64,000 bases of DNA from Saccharopolyspora hirsuta (GCF_008630535.1 NZ_VWPH01000004.1:372001-436000), one strand, 5' to 3'; positions 17,343-26,419 are shown, counted from the stretch's first letter. The notes: generated by a model from the sequence alone, not told the origin. Made by a program: numbers and translations.

Positions 17343-18377
17343 ATGTCTGAATCAGCCAACGTCCCGGCGTTCACCGTCATCTCCGGGGCCCAGGTGCAGG
17401 ACGCCCTCAAGGGGCGGCACGAGCAGGTCGTGGACATCGTCGAGCAGGCCTACCGGCTGCACGGCGCGGGCCGAACGGTCAATCCGCCGTCGTACTTCCT
17501 GCGCTTCCCCGACCGGCCCAACTCCCGGATCATCGCGCTGCCCGCCGCGCTCGGCGGCGACGCGGCGGTGGACGGGATCAAGTGGATCTCCAGCTTCCCG
17601 GACAACGTCGCGGCGGGCATCCCGCGCGCCTCAGCGGTGCTGGTGCTCAACGACCACGACACCGGCTACCCGTTCGCCTGCCTGGAGAGCTCGGTCATCA
17701 GCGCCACCCGCACCGCGGCGTCGGCCGCGCTGGCCGCCGACCACCTCAGCCGGGACCGGGGCCGCCCGCGCCGCATCGGATTCATCGGCGTCGGCCTCAT
17801 CGCCCGCTACGTCCACGAGTACCTGCGGGCCACCGGCTGGAGCTTCGACGAGATCGGCGTGCACGACCTGTCCGCCGAGCACGCCGCGGGCTTCAAGTCC
17901 TATTTGGACCGGGTCGAGGACGGCCCGGCGATCTCGGTGCACGACAGCGCCGAATCGCTGATCCGCTCCTCCGACCTCGTGGTGTTCGCGACGATCGCGG
18001 GCACGCCGCACGTGCACGACCCGGCGTGGTTCGAGCACAACCCGCTGGTGCTGCACGTGTCCCTGCGCGACCTGTCGCCGGAGATCGTGCTGTCCTCGGT
18101 GAACGTGGTCGACGACGTGGAGCACTGCCTGAAGGCCGACACCTCGCCGCACCTGGCCGAGCAGCGGACCGGCAACCGGGACTTCCTGGACGGCACGATC
18201 AACGACGTGCTCAGCGGTGAGCTGAAGGTGCCCGGCGACCGGCCGGTGATCTTCTCCCCGTTCGGCCTCGGCGTGCTCGACCTGGCGGTGGGCAAGTACG
18301 TCTACGACCAGGTCACGGCCCACGGCGAGCCGACCGTGGTGCCCGACTTCTTCTCGGAGCTCCGCCGCTACGGCTGA
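17343..18377 (+). CDS. Ornithine cyclodeaminase-family dehydrogenase, SbnB-like (L-Dap synthesis)
   Basis: A 344-residue protein with a Rossmann motif IGFIGVGLIARYVHEYL and the family stretch ESSVISATRTAASAALAADH. In siderophore and antibiotic pathways SbnB-type enzymes oxidise N-(1-amino-1-carboxyethyl)-glutamate with NAD+ to release L-2,3-diaminopropionate and 2-oxoglutarate. The assignment rests on its pairing with the SbnA-like gene 150 bases downstream; on its own it could be an ornithine or lysine cyclodeaminase. The start is the ATG at 17343 behind CGGAGC. It is the third gene of the 13.1 kb operon. Confidence 0.85.
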   Translation: MSESANVPAFTVISGAQVQDALKGRHEQVVDIVEQAYRLHGAGRTVNPPSYFLRFPDRPNSRIIALPAALGGDAAVDGIKWISSFPDNVAAGIPRASAVLVLNDHDTGYPFACLESSVISATRTAASAALAADHLSRDRGRPRRIGFIGVGLIARYVHEYLRATGWSFDEIGVHDLSAEHAAGFKSYLDRVEDGPAISVHDSAESLIRSSDLVVFATIAGTPHVHDPAWFEHNPLVLHVSLRDLSPEIVLSSVNVVDDVEHCLKADTSPHLAEQRTGNRDFLDGTINDVLSGELKVPGDRPVIFSPFGLGVLDLAVGKYVYDQVTAHGEPTVVPDFFSELRRYG

Positions 18378-18527
18378 CGGCACCGGATGCCGGTCGTGCG
18401 GACCTCGCGGCCCCGCGCGACCGGTTCTCCCCCAGCTGGGAGAACGGCGTCCGGCCCGCACCGCCGACCACGCCGACCCCCGCGCACCCGCAAGAAGGTT
18501 CGTTTCGGACAAGACGGAGACAGCTCG

Positions 18528-19502
18528 GTGCCCATCATCTCGCAGCCGCACGAATTCAACGAGGACGACCTCTACGTCGACCTCCGGCCCTCCGTCGGCG
18601 TCCCGCTGTACCTGAAGTGCGAGGGGTTCAACTTCGCCGGTTCGATCAAGCTGAAGGCCGCCGAGTCGATGATCGCCGCCGCGGAGCGCTCCGGTGCGCT
18701 GCGACCGGGCTCGATCCTGGTCGAGTCCTCGTCCGGCAACCTCGGGGTGGCGCTGAGCGTGCTCGCGGCCAGCAAGGGCTACCAGTTCGTGTGCGTCACG
18801 GACTCGCGGTGCAACCTCGCGACCAAGCAGCTGATGGAGACCCTCGGCGCCCAGGTGCACACCATCACCGAGCCCGCCGCCGAGGGCGGCTACCTGGCGG
18901 CCCGCATCGCCCACGTGCGGGAGCTCTGCGCGGACGACGACCGCTACCTGTGGCTGAACCAGTACGCCAACCCGGACAACTGGTCGGCGCACTACCGCAC
19001 CACCGCGCCCTCGATCGACCGGGCCTTCCCCACCCTCGACGTGCTGTTCGTGGGCGCGGGCACCACCGGCACGCTGATGGGCTGCGCCCGCTACTTCAAG
19101 CGGTTCCGCCCGGGCGTGCGCATCGTCGCGATCGACGCGGTCGGCTCGGTCACCTTCGGCGGCCCGGCGGCACCGCGGATGATCCCCGGCCTGGGCACCG
19201 GGGTCCGCCCGGCGCTGCTCGACGAGTCCTTCGTGGACGACGTGGTGCTGGTGGAGGAGATCGACACGGTGCGCACCTGCCACCGGCTGGCCCGCCGGGG
19301 CTTCCTGTTCGGCGGTTCCACCGGCACCGCGATCAGCGGCGCCACCCAGTGGCTGGCGGCCAACGGCGCCGGACCGGACATCACCGCGGTGACCATCGCC
19401 CCGGACCTCGGCGAGCGCTACCTCGACTCGCTCTACCAGCCCAGCTGGGTCCAGCAGGTCTACCAGATCGACCCCGCCGACGAACTGGCGGCACAGCGCT
19501 GA
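18528..19502 (+). CDS. PLP-dependent cysteine-synthase-like enzyme, SbnA-like (L-Dap synthesis)
   Basis: A 324-residue fold-type II PLP enzyme. The Schiff-base lysine is in FAGSIKLKAAE (Lys41), the substrate loop is ESSSGNLGVAL, and the phosphate-binding loop is GAGTTGTLMG. SbnA-type enzymes join O-phospho-L-serine and L-glutamate to N-(1-amino-1-carboxyethyl)-glutamate, which the SbnB-like enzyme then oxidises to Dap. The start is a GTG at 18528 with GGAGA seven bases upstream; the frame extends further upstream without resemblance to the family. It is the last gene of the operon. Dap could be used as such, or carbamoylated by the transferase at 62450-63403. Confidence 0.87.
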   Translation: MPIISQPHEFNEDDLYVDLRPSVGVPLYLKCEGFNFAGSIKLKAAESMIAAAERSGALRPGSILVESSSGNLGVALSVLAASKGYQFVCVTDSRCNLATKQLMETLGAQVHTITEPAAEGGYLAARIAHVRELCADDDRYLWLNQYANPDNWSAHYRTTAPSIDRAFPTLDVLFVGAGTTGTLMGCARYFKRFRPGVRIVAIDAVGSVTFGGPAAPRMIPGLGTGVRPALLDESFVDDVVLVEEIDTVRTCHRLARRGFLFGGSTGTAISGATQWLAANGAGPDITAVTIAPDLGERYLDSLYQPSWVQQVYQIDPADELAAQR

Positions 19503-19742
19503 CCTGGCCCTGTGCCGTAGGAACCGCTTGGTGTGCCGGAGGGCGCGGGGTTGCGTGGCGTGGAGGAGGCCTCGGACTGGTCCTTAGGTCGGACGGTGGC
19601 CGGACTTGTGCTTTGGCGGTAGGAACCGGTCACCTTGACGTGCCGAAGGATTCGGTTTTGGTGGTGACCGAGACTTGACCTTAGGAGCCTCGGTTCCCTG
19701 CGGAGGCGGATCCACCTTGTGGTGACGTCGCCGATCGGGCGC

Positions 19743-19814
19743 GATTTCTCACGAAATCGGCACCGTCATCGACGGAACCTCCAGCTGGCACCGCGGCCGA
19801 TTTCGTGAGAAATC
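19743..19814. repeat. Nested inverted repeat (19-bp arms)
   Basis: Arms at 19743-19761 and 19796-19814 are exact reverse complements (GATTTCTCACGAAATCGGC). Each arm itself contains the dyad GATTTC-N4-GAAATC. The 34-base spacer includes GACGGAACCTCCAG, also found in slightly altered form next to repeat copy A. It lies about 240 bases after the SbnA-like stop. The stretch 19503-19956 holds no gene, only this structure and the palindrome at 19908. Confidence 0.8.
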
Positions 19815-19907
19815 TCTGCACTCACCACCGGTACCACGGCCGTGCGATCAGGGTTCTAGCTACGTCCGTCGACCGCTGTCACGGCCGTCCGAGGGGTGGT
19901 GACGACT

Positions 19908-19927
19908 GCAATTTCAATTGAAATTGC
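19908..19927. repeat. 20-bp perfect palindrome GCAATTTCAATTGAAATTGC, left copy
   Basis: A perfect 20-base palindrome in very GC-rich surroundings, 30 bases left of the insertion sequence. An identical copy lies at 21376-21395 on the other side of the element, and an imperfect one at 2415-2434. It belongs to the ATTTC-N4-GAAAT family also found inside NRPS2 (34739-34802). Confidence 0.85.
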
Positions 19928-19956
19928 CCACCTCGCCACCGCGGGCTCCGTTGTCT

Positions 19957-21345
19957 TGTCTCAGGACTTTGGTGACGGTTCTGTGTCAGGACATGGGTGA
20001 CGGTTGGTGTGTCAGGACATGGGTGACGTTGTGGGTCGGCCGCGGGGGGTGCCGTTGCTGACGTAGGTGGTGCCGTGGGGTGGCCAGGGGTGTTCGGCGA
20101 TGATTTCGCCGTTGAGGTCGGCGAAGGTGACGCCGTAGGGGTCCCAGGCGGCGTGGATGGTGTGGCCGGCCATGCGGCTGGTGATCTGGAATCTGATGTT
20201 GCGGAGTTGGATGCTGCCGTTGGAGAGGATGGTGATTTGCCGGTAGCCGTTTTCGTCTGGCCGGTAGGTGGTGGTGGGGTGGCTGGGGTGTTCGGCGGGT
20301 GTGGGCCGGGGTGGGTCGGCCACGGGGGTGGCCTGCCAGGCCTGGAGTGGGGTGATCCTGCCGGGCAGGCCCTGATGGGGGCGTTGGGTGTTGTAGATGT
20401 GGTCGAAGTGGTCGATCTGTTTCTGGAGTTCTTGGAGGGTGGCGGCGAGGGGTTGCTTGTTGAGCCATTGCATCAGGGTTTGGTGGAAGCGTTCGTTTTT
20501 GCCTTGCGTGGTGGGATGTCCGGGTTTGCCCGTGATCGCTTCCACGCCGAGAGAGGCGAGGTGGGTCACCAGCTTGCCGTTCCAGCCGCGTCGTGAGGGA
20601 TTCAGGGCCGTCCCGTTGTCGGTCAGAAGTCGTTGCGGCACACCGTGAACCGCGATCGCTTGACGCACCACGGCCAGGGCTGCCTCGCTGGTCTCGGCGT
20701 CGGCGACGTGTGAGGCCAGCGCGAGCCGGGAATGGTCGTCCAGAAGCTGGAAGATCACACAGGTGCGCCCCTGAGTCAGGACGTACTCGGTGGCATCCAG
20801 CTGCCAGCACGCGTTGGGGGCCGGATACACAAACCGCCGGTAGGCCGCCCGGGGCTTCTTCTTCGGCTCGACCCGCGCGACGCCTTTCTCCCGGAAGATC
20901 CGCGCCAGCGACGCCGGCGAGGGCGGCGACGGCAAACCCATCGAGCGCATCCGCTCGAACACGCTGACCGGCCCGTGATCCAGCCCGGAACGCTCCAGCG
21001 CCGCCCGCACATCCAGGGCCTGCTGTTTGACCTCGTCGGTGATCCTGGTCGGACTCGTCTTCGGTCGGCGTGACTTCGGCTCCAACGCCGCCGCCGGACC
21101 TTCCTCCCGAACCCGCGCCCGGATCACATAGAACGTCTTACGAGAGATCCCGTGTTCAGCACAAAACGTGGTCACCGCACCACGCGGCGCGTCATCCGGC
21201 CACCGAACGATCGCAAGACGGACACGAGGATCAACAGACTCAGCACGCTTCACTCACCCATCTGAGCCCACGAAGTGTCACCACCAAGCACCCTCAAACC
21301 GTCACCCATGTCCTGACACAGAACCGTCACCAAAGTCCTGAGACA
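19957..21345 (-). mobile_element. IS481-family insertion sequence
   Basis: A 1,389-bp element bounded by 49-bp perfect terminal inverted repeats (19957-20005 and 21297-21345, beginning TGTCTCAGGACTTTGGTGAC). It carries one transposase gene. The ends contain repeated sub-motifs: the GTCAGGACATGGGTGACG block occurs twice at the left end, and a diverged form (TCAGGACTTTGGTGACG) occurs once at each tip. I see no target-site duplication in the flanks (left ...CCGTTGTCT, right TAACACACC...). It sits in the non-coding gap between the Dap operon and the terminator after MbtH and interrupts no cluster gene. Confidence 0.92.
20012..21253 (-). CDS. IS481-family transposase
   Basis: A 413-residue DDE transposase. 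An N-terminal helix-turn-helix (AVTTFCAEHGISRKTFYVIR) is followed by the integrase core, with acidic residues in WQLDATEYVL, LLTDNGTAL and QGKNERFHQTLMQW, the D-D-35-E arrangement of rve-type enzymes. The C-terminal part (LSNGSIQLRNIRFQ) is the beta-rich tail common in this family. The frame is intact from the ATG at 21253 to a stop that falls just inside the left terminal repeats, so the element may be active. Confidence 0.92.
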   Translation of the reverse strand: MKRAESVDPRVRLAIVRWPDDAPRGAVTTFCAEHGISRKTFYVIRARVREEGPAAALEPKSRRPKTSPTRITDEVKQQALDVRAALERSGLDHGPVSVFERMRSMGLPSPPSPASLARIFREKGVARVEPKKKPRAAYRRFVYPAPNACWQLDATEYVLTQGRTCVIFQLLDDHSRLALASHVADAETSEAALAVVRQAIAVHGVPQRLLTDNGTALNPSRRGWNGKLVTHLASLGVEAITGKPGHPTTQGKNERFHQTLMQWLNKQPLAATLQELQKQIDHFDHIYNTQRPHQGLPGRITPLQAWQATPVADPPRPTPAEHPSHPTTTYRPDENGYRQITILSNGSIQLRNIRFQITSRMAGHTIHAAWDPYGVTFADLNGEIIAEHPWPPHGTTYVSNGTPRGRPTTSPMS

Positions 21346-21360
21346 TAACACACCGCAGGC

Positions 21361-21514
21361 TCCGTCGAGAACGACGCAATTTCAATTGAAATTGCATCAC
21401 CCCAAGCCAGCCACCCACCGCTTTGAACCCCAAGTAACCCCGCACCAAACCGCACCTCTCCTCGCCGCCCCCGCCCCGGTATCACCACCAAACCCCAAGC
21501 CCCCAAGACATCCA
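21361..21514 (-). repeat. Dispersed intergenic repeat, copy B
   Basis: The reverse complement matches 2306-2460 in order over about 150 bases and contains the perfect palindrome at 21376-21395. It lies between the insertion sequence and the terminator of the MbtH operon. One frame across it reads AISIEIASFSTEP; the other copy gives AISIETASFSTEP. It may therefore descend from coding DNA, but no start or conserved gene is evident. Confidence 0.8.
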
Positions 21515-21522
21515 CAGATGCG

Positions 21523-21555
21523 CCGGGGCCCGGGGCTCAACGCCCCGGACCCCGG
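21523..21555 (-). terminator. Hairpin terminator after MbtH
   Basis: A 14-bp stem with one mismatch (CCGGGGCCCGGGGC / GCCCCGGACCCCGG) and a 5-base loop, about 20 bases beyond the MbtH stop. No U-tract follows, as is common in actinomycetes. It separates the operon from the repeat and IS region. Confidence 0.75.
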
Positions 21556-21575
21556 CTGGTCGCTTGGGTGGGTCG

Positions 21576-21785
21576 TCAGCGGCCCATCGCCTCGACGAGG
21601 CTCTTCGGGCGGAGGTCCGTCCAGTTCTGCTCGATGTAGCTCAGGCAGGCGTCCCGGGTGCCCTCGCCGTGGACCTTCGTCCAGCCCGCCGGGACCTCGA
21701 CGAACGTCGGCCACAGCGAGTGCTGGCCCTCGTCGTTCACCAGGACCAGGTAGCGGCCTTCGGGGTCTTCGAACGGGTTCGTCAT
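21576..21785 (-). CDS. MbtH-like protein
   Basis: A 69-residue protein with the full family signature: [19 protein letters not shown] in the middle and [17 protein letters not shown] near the end. MbtH-like proteins bind adenylation domains and are often needed for their solubility or activity. The ATG at 21785 follows GGGAG. It is the last gene of the type II TE / A-KR-T operon, 32 bases after the A-KR-T stop, and likely serves several adenylation domains of this cluster. No second copy is seen. Confidence 0.97.
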   Translation of the reverse strand: MTNPFEDPEGRYLVLVNDEGQHSLWPTFVEVPAGWTKVHGEGTRDACLSYIEQNWTDLRPKSLVEAMGR

Positions 21786-21817
21786 GTGCTTGCTCCCTCT
21801 CTGCCGAGATGTCCGTG

Positions 21818-24800
21818 CTAGTGCGTGCTCTCGAGGACCTTGGCCAGGCCGCCGACCGTGGGGTGGTCGTAGAGCTGGTGGACCGCCACCCGGGTCGGCA
21901 GCGATCCGTTGATCCGGGCGACCAGCTGCGCCGCGCGCAGCGAGTTGCCGCCGAGCTCGAAGAACGCGTCGTCCCGGCCGACCTTGTCCCGGCCCAGCAC
22001 CTCGCCCCAGATCTCGGCCAGGCGGCGCTCCAGGTCGGTCTCCGGCTCGGCGTACCGGCGGCGTCCCCGCTCGGCCGCCGCCCGCGCCATCGCGAGCAGC
22101 GCGGACCGGTCGACCTCGCCCGCGGGGTCCCGCGGGATCTGCGCGACGTGGGTGAACCGCACCGGGACCGAGCAGCGCGCCAGCACCGGTGCCGCCTGCG
22201 CGCGCAGCGCCTGCTCGTCCAGCGGCTCGCCGGTGTGGGCGACCACGATCTCCGTGCTGCGCAGGTGTTCCGGGGCGAGTTCGGCGACGATGTGCTCGTT
22301 GCGGCGGTCCAGGCCGATCAGCAGGTTCACCCGGTCCTGGCCCAGCGCGGCCAGCAGCGAGGACAGGCCCGCGGCGTCGTCGATCGGCACGAAGCCGCGC
22401 GAGGCCGCCGCGGCCGAGGGGCTGCCCCGGTTCATCCCGCTGTCGGTCCACATGCTCCACGACAGGCAGCGGACCGGGCGGCCGCGTTCCCGGCCCCAGT
22501 GGTCGGCGAAGCCGTTGAGGAAGCTGTTCGCCGAGGAGTACGCGCCGAAGGAGCTGCCGCCGAACTCGCCGTTGACCGAGGAGAACAGCACCAGCAGCGC
22601 CTCCGGCCGGTCCTGCAGCACCTCGGCGATGGCCATCGTGCCGTGCACCTTCGCCCGGTAGGCCTCGGCGAACTCCCGGCGCGAGGCGCGGGCGATGGTG
22701 TGCTCCTCCAAGCGCTCCCACTGGTGCGAGACGTCGTTGCTGGCCAGGTGCAGGATGCCGGACAGCGGGCGCTCCCACCGCCGTTCGGCCTGGGCGACGG
22801 CGCTGTGCAGCGCGGCCGCGTCACCGACGTCGAACGCGCGGTACTCGACCTCGCCGAGGGTGCGCAGGTCGGCGAGCCGCTCGGCCTTCACCGAGCCCTC
22901 GGCGACCGGGCTGCGGCCGATCAGCAGCAGCCGCGCCTGGTAGGTGGCCAGCAGGTATTCGGCGATCTGGTGGGCGATTCCGCCGAGACCGCCGGTGATG
23001 GCGTACACGCCGCCCTGGACCAGCTCCGGGGCGGTGTCCAGGTCCAGCGGGACAGGGCTCAGCTTCGGCGCCAGCCGGGTCCCGGCGCGGTGCGCGACCA
23101 CGTCGGCGTCCGGCACCGCAGTCAGCTCGGCCTGGACGATCCCGGCCCACTCCTCGGGCGCGTCCACCGGCAGGTCGACCTGCCGCAGCAGCGGCACCGC
23201 GCCTTCGGCGACGGCCGTGCGCACGAGCCCCGGCAGCGCCGCCTTGGGCACGTCGACGGTGTCGCCCTCCCTGGCCCGCACGCCGTTGGCGGTGAGCACC
23301 AGCACGTCCGGCCGGTGCTGCGCGGAGGCGAGTTCGGCGATCAGCCGCCGCACCGAGTGCACGCCGACGCGCAGCCCGGCGTCCAGGGACGCGCTCGGCT
23401 CCGCGGCCCACGCGTGCACGACGGCGTCGACCGGGCCGAAGTCGCGGGCCACCGCCGCGAAGAGCTCGTGGTAGTGCGCGGAGTTCTCCGGGTCGATGGA
23501 GAACCGCGCGCCGTCCCGGGCGAACCGCGTGCCCGGCACCACCACCGCGGCGTGCCGGCCGAACCGCTGCTCGTGCCCGGCGTCGGCGAACAGCACCCGA
23601 ACGCCGTCGCCGCGCCCGGACCCGGCGGCGGGCTGCTCGGTCCAGACGCGTTCGAAGAACCACTCCGAGCTGGACACCGGTTCGTCGGGCGCGTCGGCCA
23701 GGTCGCGCAGCGCGTCGTCGAACTTGCCCGCGCGCAGGTCGCTGAGCAGCTGGGAGCGCTGGATCTTGCCGCTGTTGGTCTTCGGGAACCGGTCGCGCTC
23801 GACCGGCACCACCAGGTGCGGTTGCAGTCCGATCTCCCCGGCCAGCCGCGCCTTGATCTGCGCCGCCGTGGCCGCCACGTCCGGGGCGGTGGGCACGAAG
23901 AACACCACCAGCTTGTCGGTCTCGGCGCCGTCGGCCGAGTCGCCGCAGGCGGCCACGAAGGTGACCTCGGTGCCCGGCACCTGCTCGATGATCGACTCGA
24001 TGTCGAAGTTCAGGTAGTTCACGCCCTGCACCACGATGAGGTCGCTGTCCCGGCCGGTCAGCGTCAACCGCCCGTCGTGCACGAACCCCAGGTCACCGCT
24101 GTTGAACCAGCCGTCCGCGGTGTAGGACTTCCGGTTGGCCTCCGGGTTGCGGTGGTAGCCGGTCATCATGGTGCTGCCGGAGAACTGGAGCCGCCCCACG
24201 TGGTCCTCGGGCAGCGGCCGGTCCTGGTCGTCGACGATCCGCAGCCGCAGCCCCGGCAGCGGGCGGCCGACCTCGGTGAAGGTGATCACCTCCGGCGAGT
24301 CCCGCGGCTCGACCACCCGCAACCGACCGCCCAGCGAGGTCTTCTCGACGCTGATGGTGCCCTGCGCCGGGTCGTCGCCGGACAGCGCCGAGTAGATGGT
24401 GCCCGAGGCGATCTCGGACATGCCGAAGGTCGGCAGCAGCGCGTCGGCGGGCAGCCCGAAGGGCCGCAGGAGGTCCAGGAACCGCTGGGCGGTCCGCGTC
24501 ACCACGGCCTCGCCGCCGTTGCAGATGTGCCGCAGGCAGGACAGGTCCCAGTCGCGGTCCCCGATGCGCTCGGCGTTGTCGTTGAACAGCGAGAACGCGA
24601 AGTTCGGGGCCCAGGTGTTGGTGACCCGGAACCGGTGCACCCAGTCCATCCACGCCAGCGGATCCGCCAGGAAGGCGTCGGTCTCGACGTTGACGTGCTG
24701 GTTGCGCAGCACCACGTTGGCCACGTTGTGCATGATCACGCCGCCGACGTGGTCCAGCGGGATCCAGTTCAGCGACACGTCGTGCTCGTCGAAGCCGTTG

Positions 24801-25579
24801 GCCGCGGCGCTGGCCAGCGTGCGGGCCACGATGCTGGCGTTGGCGTGGCGGACGCACTTCGGCACGCCGGTGCTGCCCGAGGTGAGCAGCTGCACGGCCG
24901 GATCGTCGGGCTCGGCCGGGAAGAGGTCGGGCCGCGCTCCGGGTCGGCGGAGTTCTTCGTTGCTGCGCGCGGTGAAATCGGCGTCCCAGCCGAGCCCGGT
25001 GATCGCATCGAGGAGTTCGGCGTCGGTGAGGACCACCGGGTGCTCCAGGAGCTCCCAGGCGTTGCGCAGCTTGCGGATTCCCGCGTTCTCCCGGTCGAAC
25101 CCGAGCGGCACGCCGCACGGGGTCGGCACGTAGCCGCCGAGCACGCACGCCCAGAACGCGGTGACGAAGTTGCGGCTGTCGGCGAACTGGAACAGCACCG
25201 AGTCGCCCGGCCGCAGGCCCTCCTCGCGCAGCCCGGCGAGCAGTTCGCGGGCCTCGGTGAACAGGTCCGCGTAGCTCTGGAAGGTCTCGGCGCCGTCCGC
25301 GGCGAGGTAGTGCACGCCCCGGTCGGGTGCGCGTTCGGCGGCCAGCCGCAGGGCCTCCGCCAGCGTCTTCGGCGCGGTCGGATCGTCCGGCAGCTCGCCG
25401 CCGTGCACCTCGGCGATCGGCAGGTCGTCGCTGCGCGTCTCGGGCACCACCTCGGGTTCTGCCTCGGTGCGCTCGGCGACCGCGCTCCGCGCTTCCCGGC
25501 GGACCGCGCAGGCCACGTCGGTGACGCCGGGCTGCGCCCGGACCACCTCGGCGAGCTCCGCCATCAACTCGCTGGACAT
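21818..25579 (-). CDS. Acyl-adenylating A - ketoreductase - carrier protein
   Basis: 1,253 residues. Residues about 60-605 form an AMP-forming domain of the fatty-acyl/loading type rather than an amino-acid A domain ([51 protein letters not shown]). There is no FDxSxW core of amino-acid type. A ketoreductase follows (NADPH site [14 protein letters not shown], catalytic FSSVNG and [11 protein letters not shown]), then an A-like C-terminal scrap ([14 protein letters not shown]) and a carrier ([17 protein letters not shown]). The A-KR-T order resembles loading units of the bacillaene PksJ type and the alpha-keto-acid modules of depsipeptide lines, where a bound keto acid is reduced to a hydroxy acid. 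The ATG at 25579 follows GAGGAGG. NRPS1 has no starter condensation domain, so how its acyl group enters the product is unclear. Confidence 0.88.
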   Translation of the reverse strand: MSSELMAELAEVVRAQPGVTDVACAVRREARSAVAERTEAEPEVVPETRSDDLPIAEVHGGELPDDPTAPKTLAEALRLAAERAPDRGVHYLAADGAETFQSYADLFTEARELLAGLREEGLRPGDSVLFQFADSRNFVTAFWACVLGGYVPTPCGVPLGFDRENAGIRKLRNAWELLEHPVVLTDAELLDAITGLGWDADFTARSNEELRRPGARPDLFPAEPDDPAVQLLTSGSTGVPKCVRHANASIVARTLASAAANGFDEHDVSLNWIPLDHVGGVIMHNVANVVLRNQHVNVETDAFLADPLAWMDWVHRFRVTNTWAPNFAFSLFNDNAERIGDRDWDLSCLRHICNGGEAVVTRTAQRFLDLLRPFGLPADALLPTFGMSEIASGTIYSALSGDDPAQGTISVEKTSLGGRLRVVEPRDSPEVITFTEVGRPLPGLRLRIVDDQDRPLPEDHVGRLQFSGSTMMTGYHRNPEANRKSYTADGWFNSGDLGFVHDGRLTLTGRDSDLIVVQGVNYLNFDIESIIEQVPGTEVTFVAACGDSADGAETDKLVVFFVPTAPDVAATAAQIKARLAGEIGLQPHLVVPVERDRFPKTNSGKIQRSQLLSDLRAGKFDDALRDLADAPDEPVSSSEWFFERVWTEQPAAGSGRGDGVRVLFADAGHEQRFGRHAAVVVPGTRFARDGARFSIDPENSAHYHELFAAVARDFGPVDAVVHAWAAEPSASLDAGLRVGVHSVRRLIAELASAQHRPDVLVLTANGVRAREGDTVDVPKAALPGLVRTAVAEGAVPLLRQVDLPVDAPEEWAGIVQAELTAVPDADVVAHRAGTRLAPKLSPVPLDLDTAPELVQGGVYAITGGLGGIAHQIAEYLLATYQARLLLIGRSPVAEGSVKAERLADLRTLGEVEYRAFDVGDAAALHSAVAQAERRWERPLSGILHLASNDVSHQWERLEEHTIARASRREFAEAYRAKVHGTMAIAEVLQDRPEALLVLFSSVNGEFGGSSFGAYSSANSFLNGFADHWGRERGRPVRCLSWSMWTDSGMNRGSPSAAAASRGFVPIDDAAGLSSLLAALGQDRVNLLIGLDRRNEHIVAELAPEHLRSTEIVVAHTGEPLDEQALRAQAAPVLARCSVPVRFTHVAQIPRDPAGEVDRSALLAMARAAAERGRRRYAEPETDLERRLAEIWGEVLGRDKVGRDDAFFELGGNSLRAAQLVARINGSLPTRVAVHQLYDHPTVGGLAKVLESTH

Positions 25580-25593
25580 CGAGCTGGACCTCC

Positions 25594-26355
25594 TCACTGC
25601 TCTCCGCCGAGCAGGACCCGCCCGATCTCCTCGGTCAGCGCGGCGGCCTGCTCGTTGAGGTAGAAGTGGCCGCCCGGGAACATCCGCACCCGGAACGCGC
25701 CGCTGGTCTGCTTCTGCCACGGCCGCATCGCGTGCTCCGGGGCTCGTTCGTCGTCGTAGCCGCCGAAGACCGTCATCGCGGTCTCCAGCGGCGGTTCGGG
25801 GCGGTGCTCGTAGCGCTCGCCGAGGGTGAAGTCCGCGCGCAGCGCGGGCAGCAGCACCCGCATCAGCTCGGGGTCCGCGACGATCGAGCTCTCGGTGCCG
25901 CCCAGTGCGCCCAGCGCGGCGACGAACTCCGCGTCGGGCAGTTCGTGGATCGGTTCGGCCACCGGCGGTTCGTCCGGTGCGACCTGCCCGCTGAGCAGCA
26001 GGTGCGCCGGTTGCGGACCGCCCCGGCGGCGCAGCGCCCTGGCCAGCTCGAAGGCGAGCAGAGCGCCCCCGCTGTGCCCGAAGAACGCGAACGGCCCCTG
26101 CAGGTAGGGGCGCATGGTGAGACCCAGCGTGCGCACGGCCACCGCGAGGTCGGTCAGCGGCGGCTCGCCGATGCGGTCCTCGCGGCCGGGCAGCTGGAGC
26201 GCGATCAGCTCGACCTCGGGAGGGAGCAGATCCGGCCAACCGGCGAACGCCGCGGCGCCCGCACCGGCGTGGGGGAAGCAGAACAACCGGAATCGCCTCT
26301 CGGCGCGCCGGGCGCGCCGCACGAACGGCGACTCGACGGTGAACGAGTCGAGCAT
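25594..26355 (-). CDS. Type II thioesterase (TEII-2), leaderless
   Basis: A 253-residue editing thioesterase with RLFCFPHAGAG, the nucleophile elbow GHSGGALLAFE and PGGHFYLNEQ with the catalytic His. It has the same fold and length as TEII-1 but is clearly diverged, so the cluster has two. It is the first gene of an operon with A-KR-T (14-base gap) and MbtH. The -10 of its SARP-type promoter ends 7 bases before the ATG, so the transcript should begin at or next to the start codon, without a ribosome binding site. Its likely partner is the A-KR-T carrier, or misprimed carriers of the main line. Confidence 0.92.
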   Translation of the reverse strand: MLDSFTVESPFVRRARRAERRFRLFCFPHAGAGAAAFAGWPDLLPPEVELIALQLPGREDRIGEPPLTDLAVAVRTLGLTMRPYLQGPFAFFGHSGGALLAFELARALRRRGGPQPAHLLLSGQVAPDEPPVAEPIHELPDAEFVAALGALGGTESSIVADPELMRVLLPALRADFTLGERYEHRPEPPLETAMTVFGGYDDERAPEHAMRPWQKQTSGAFRVRMFPGGHFYLNEQAAALTEEIGRVLLGGEQ

Positions 26356-26361
26356 GCCCCG

Positions 26362-26393
26362 AACCTAGGGAACCGCCTTATCACCGCGATATC
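26362..26393 (-). promoter_or_regulatory. SARP-type promoter of the TEII-2 / A-KR-T / MbtH operon
   Basis: On the minus strand: GATATCG (26387-26393), 4 bases, GATAAGG (26376-26382), 8 bases, -10 TAGGTT (26362-26367). This is the clearest operator of the set, with two near-identical heptamers. The predicted start of transcription coincides with the ATG at 26355. Confidence 0.78.
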
Positions 26394-26419
26394 GGGCCAA
26401 TTCCGCCCTCGGACGCGCC

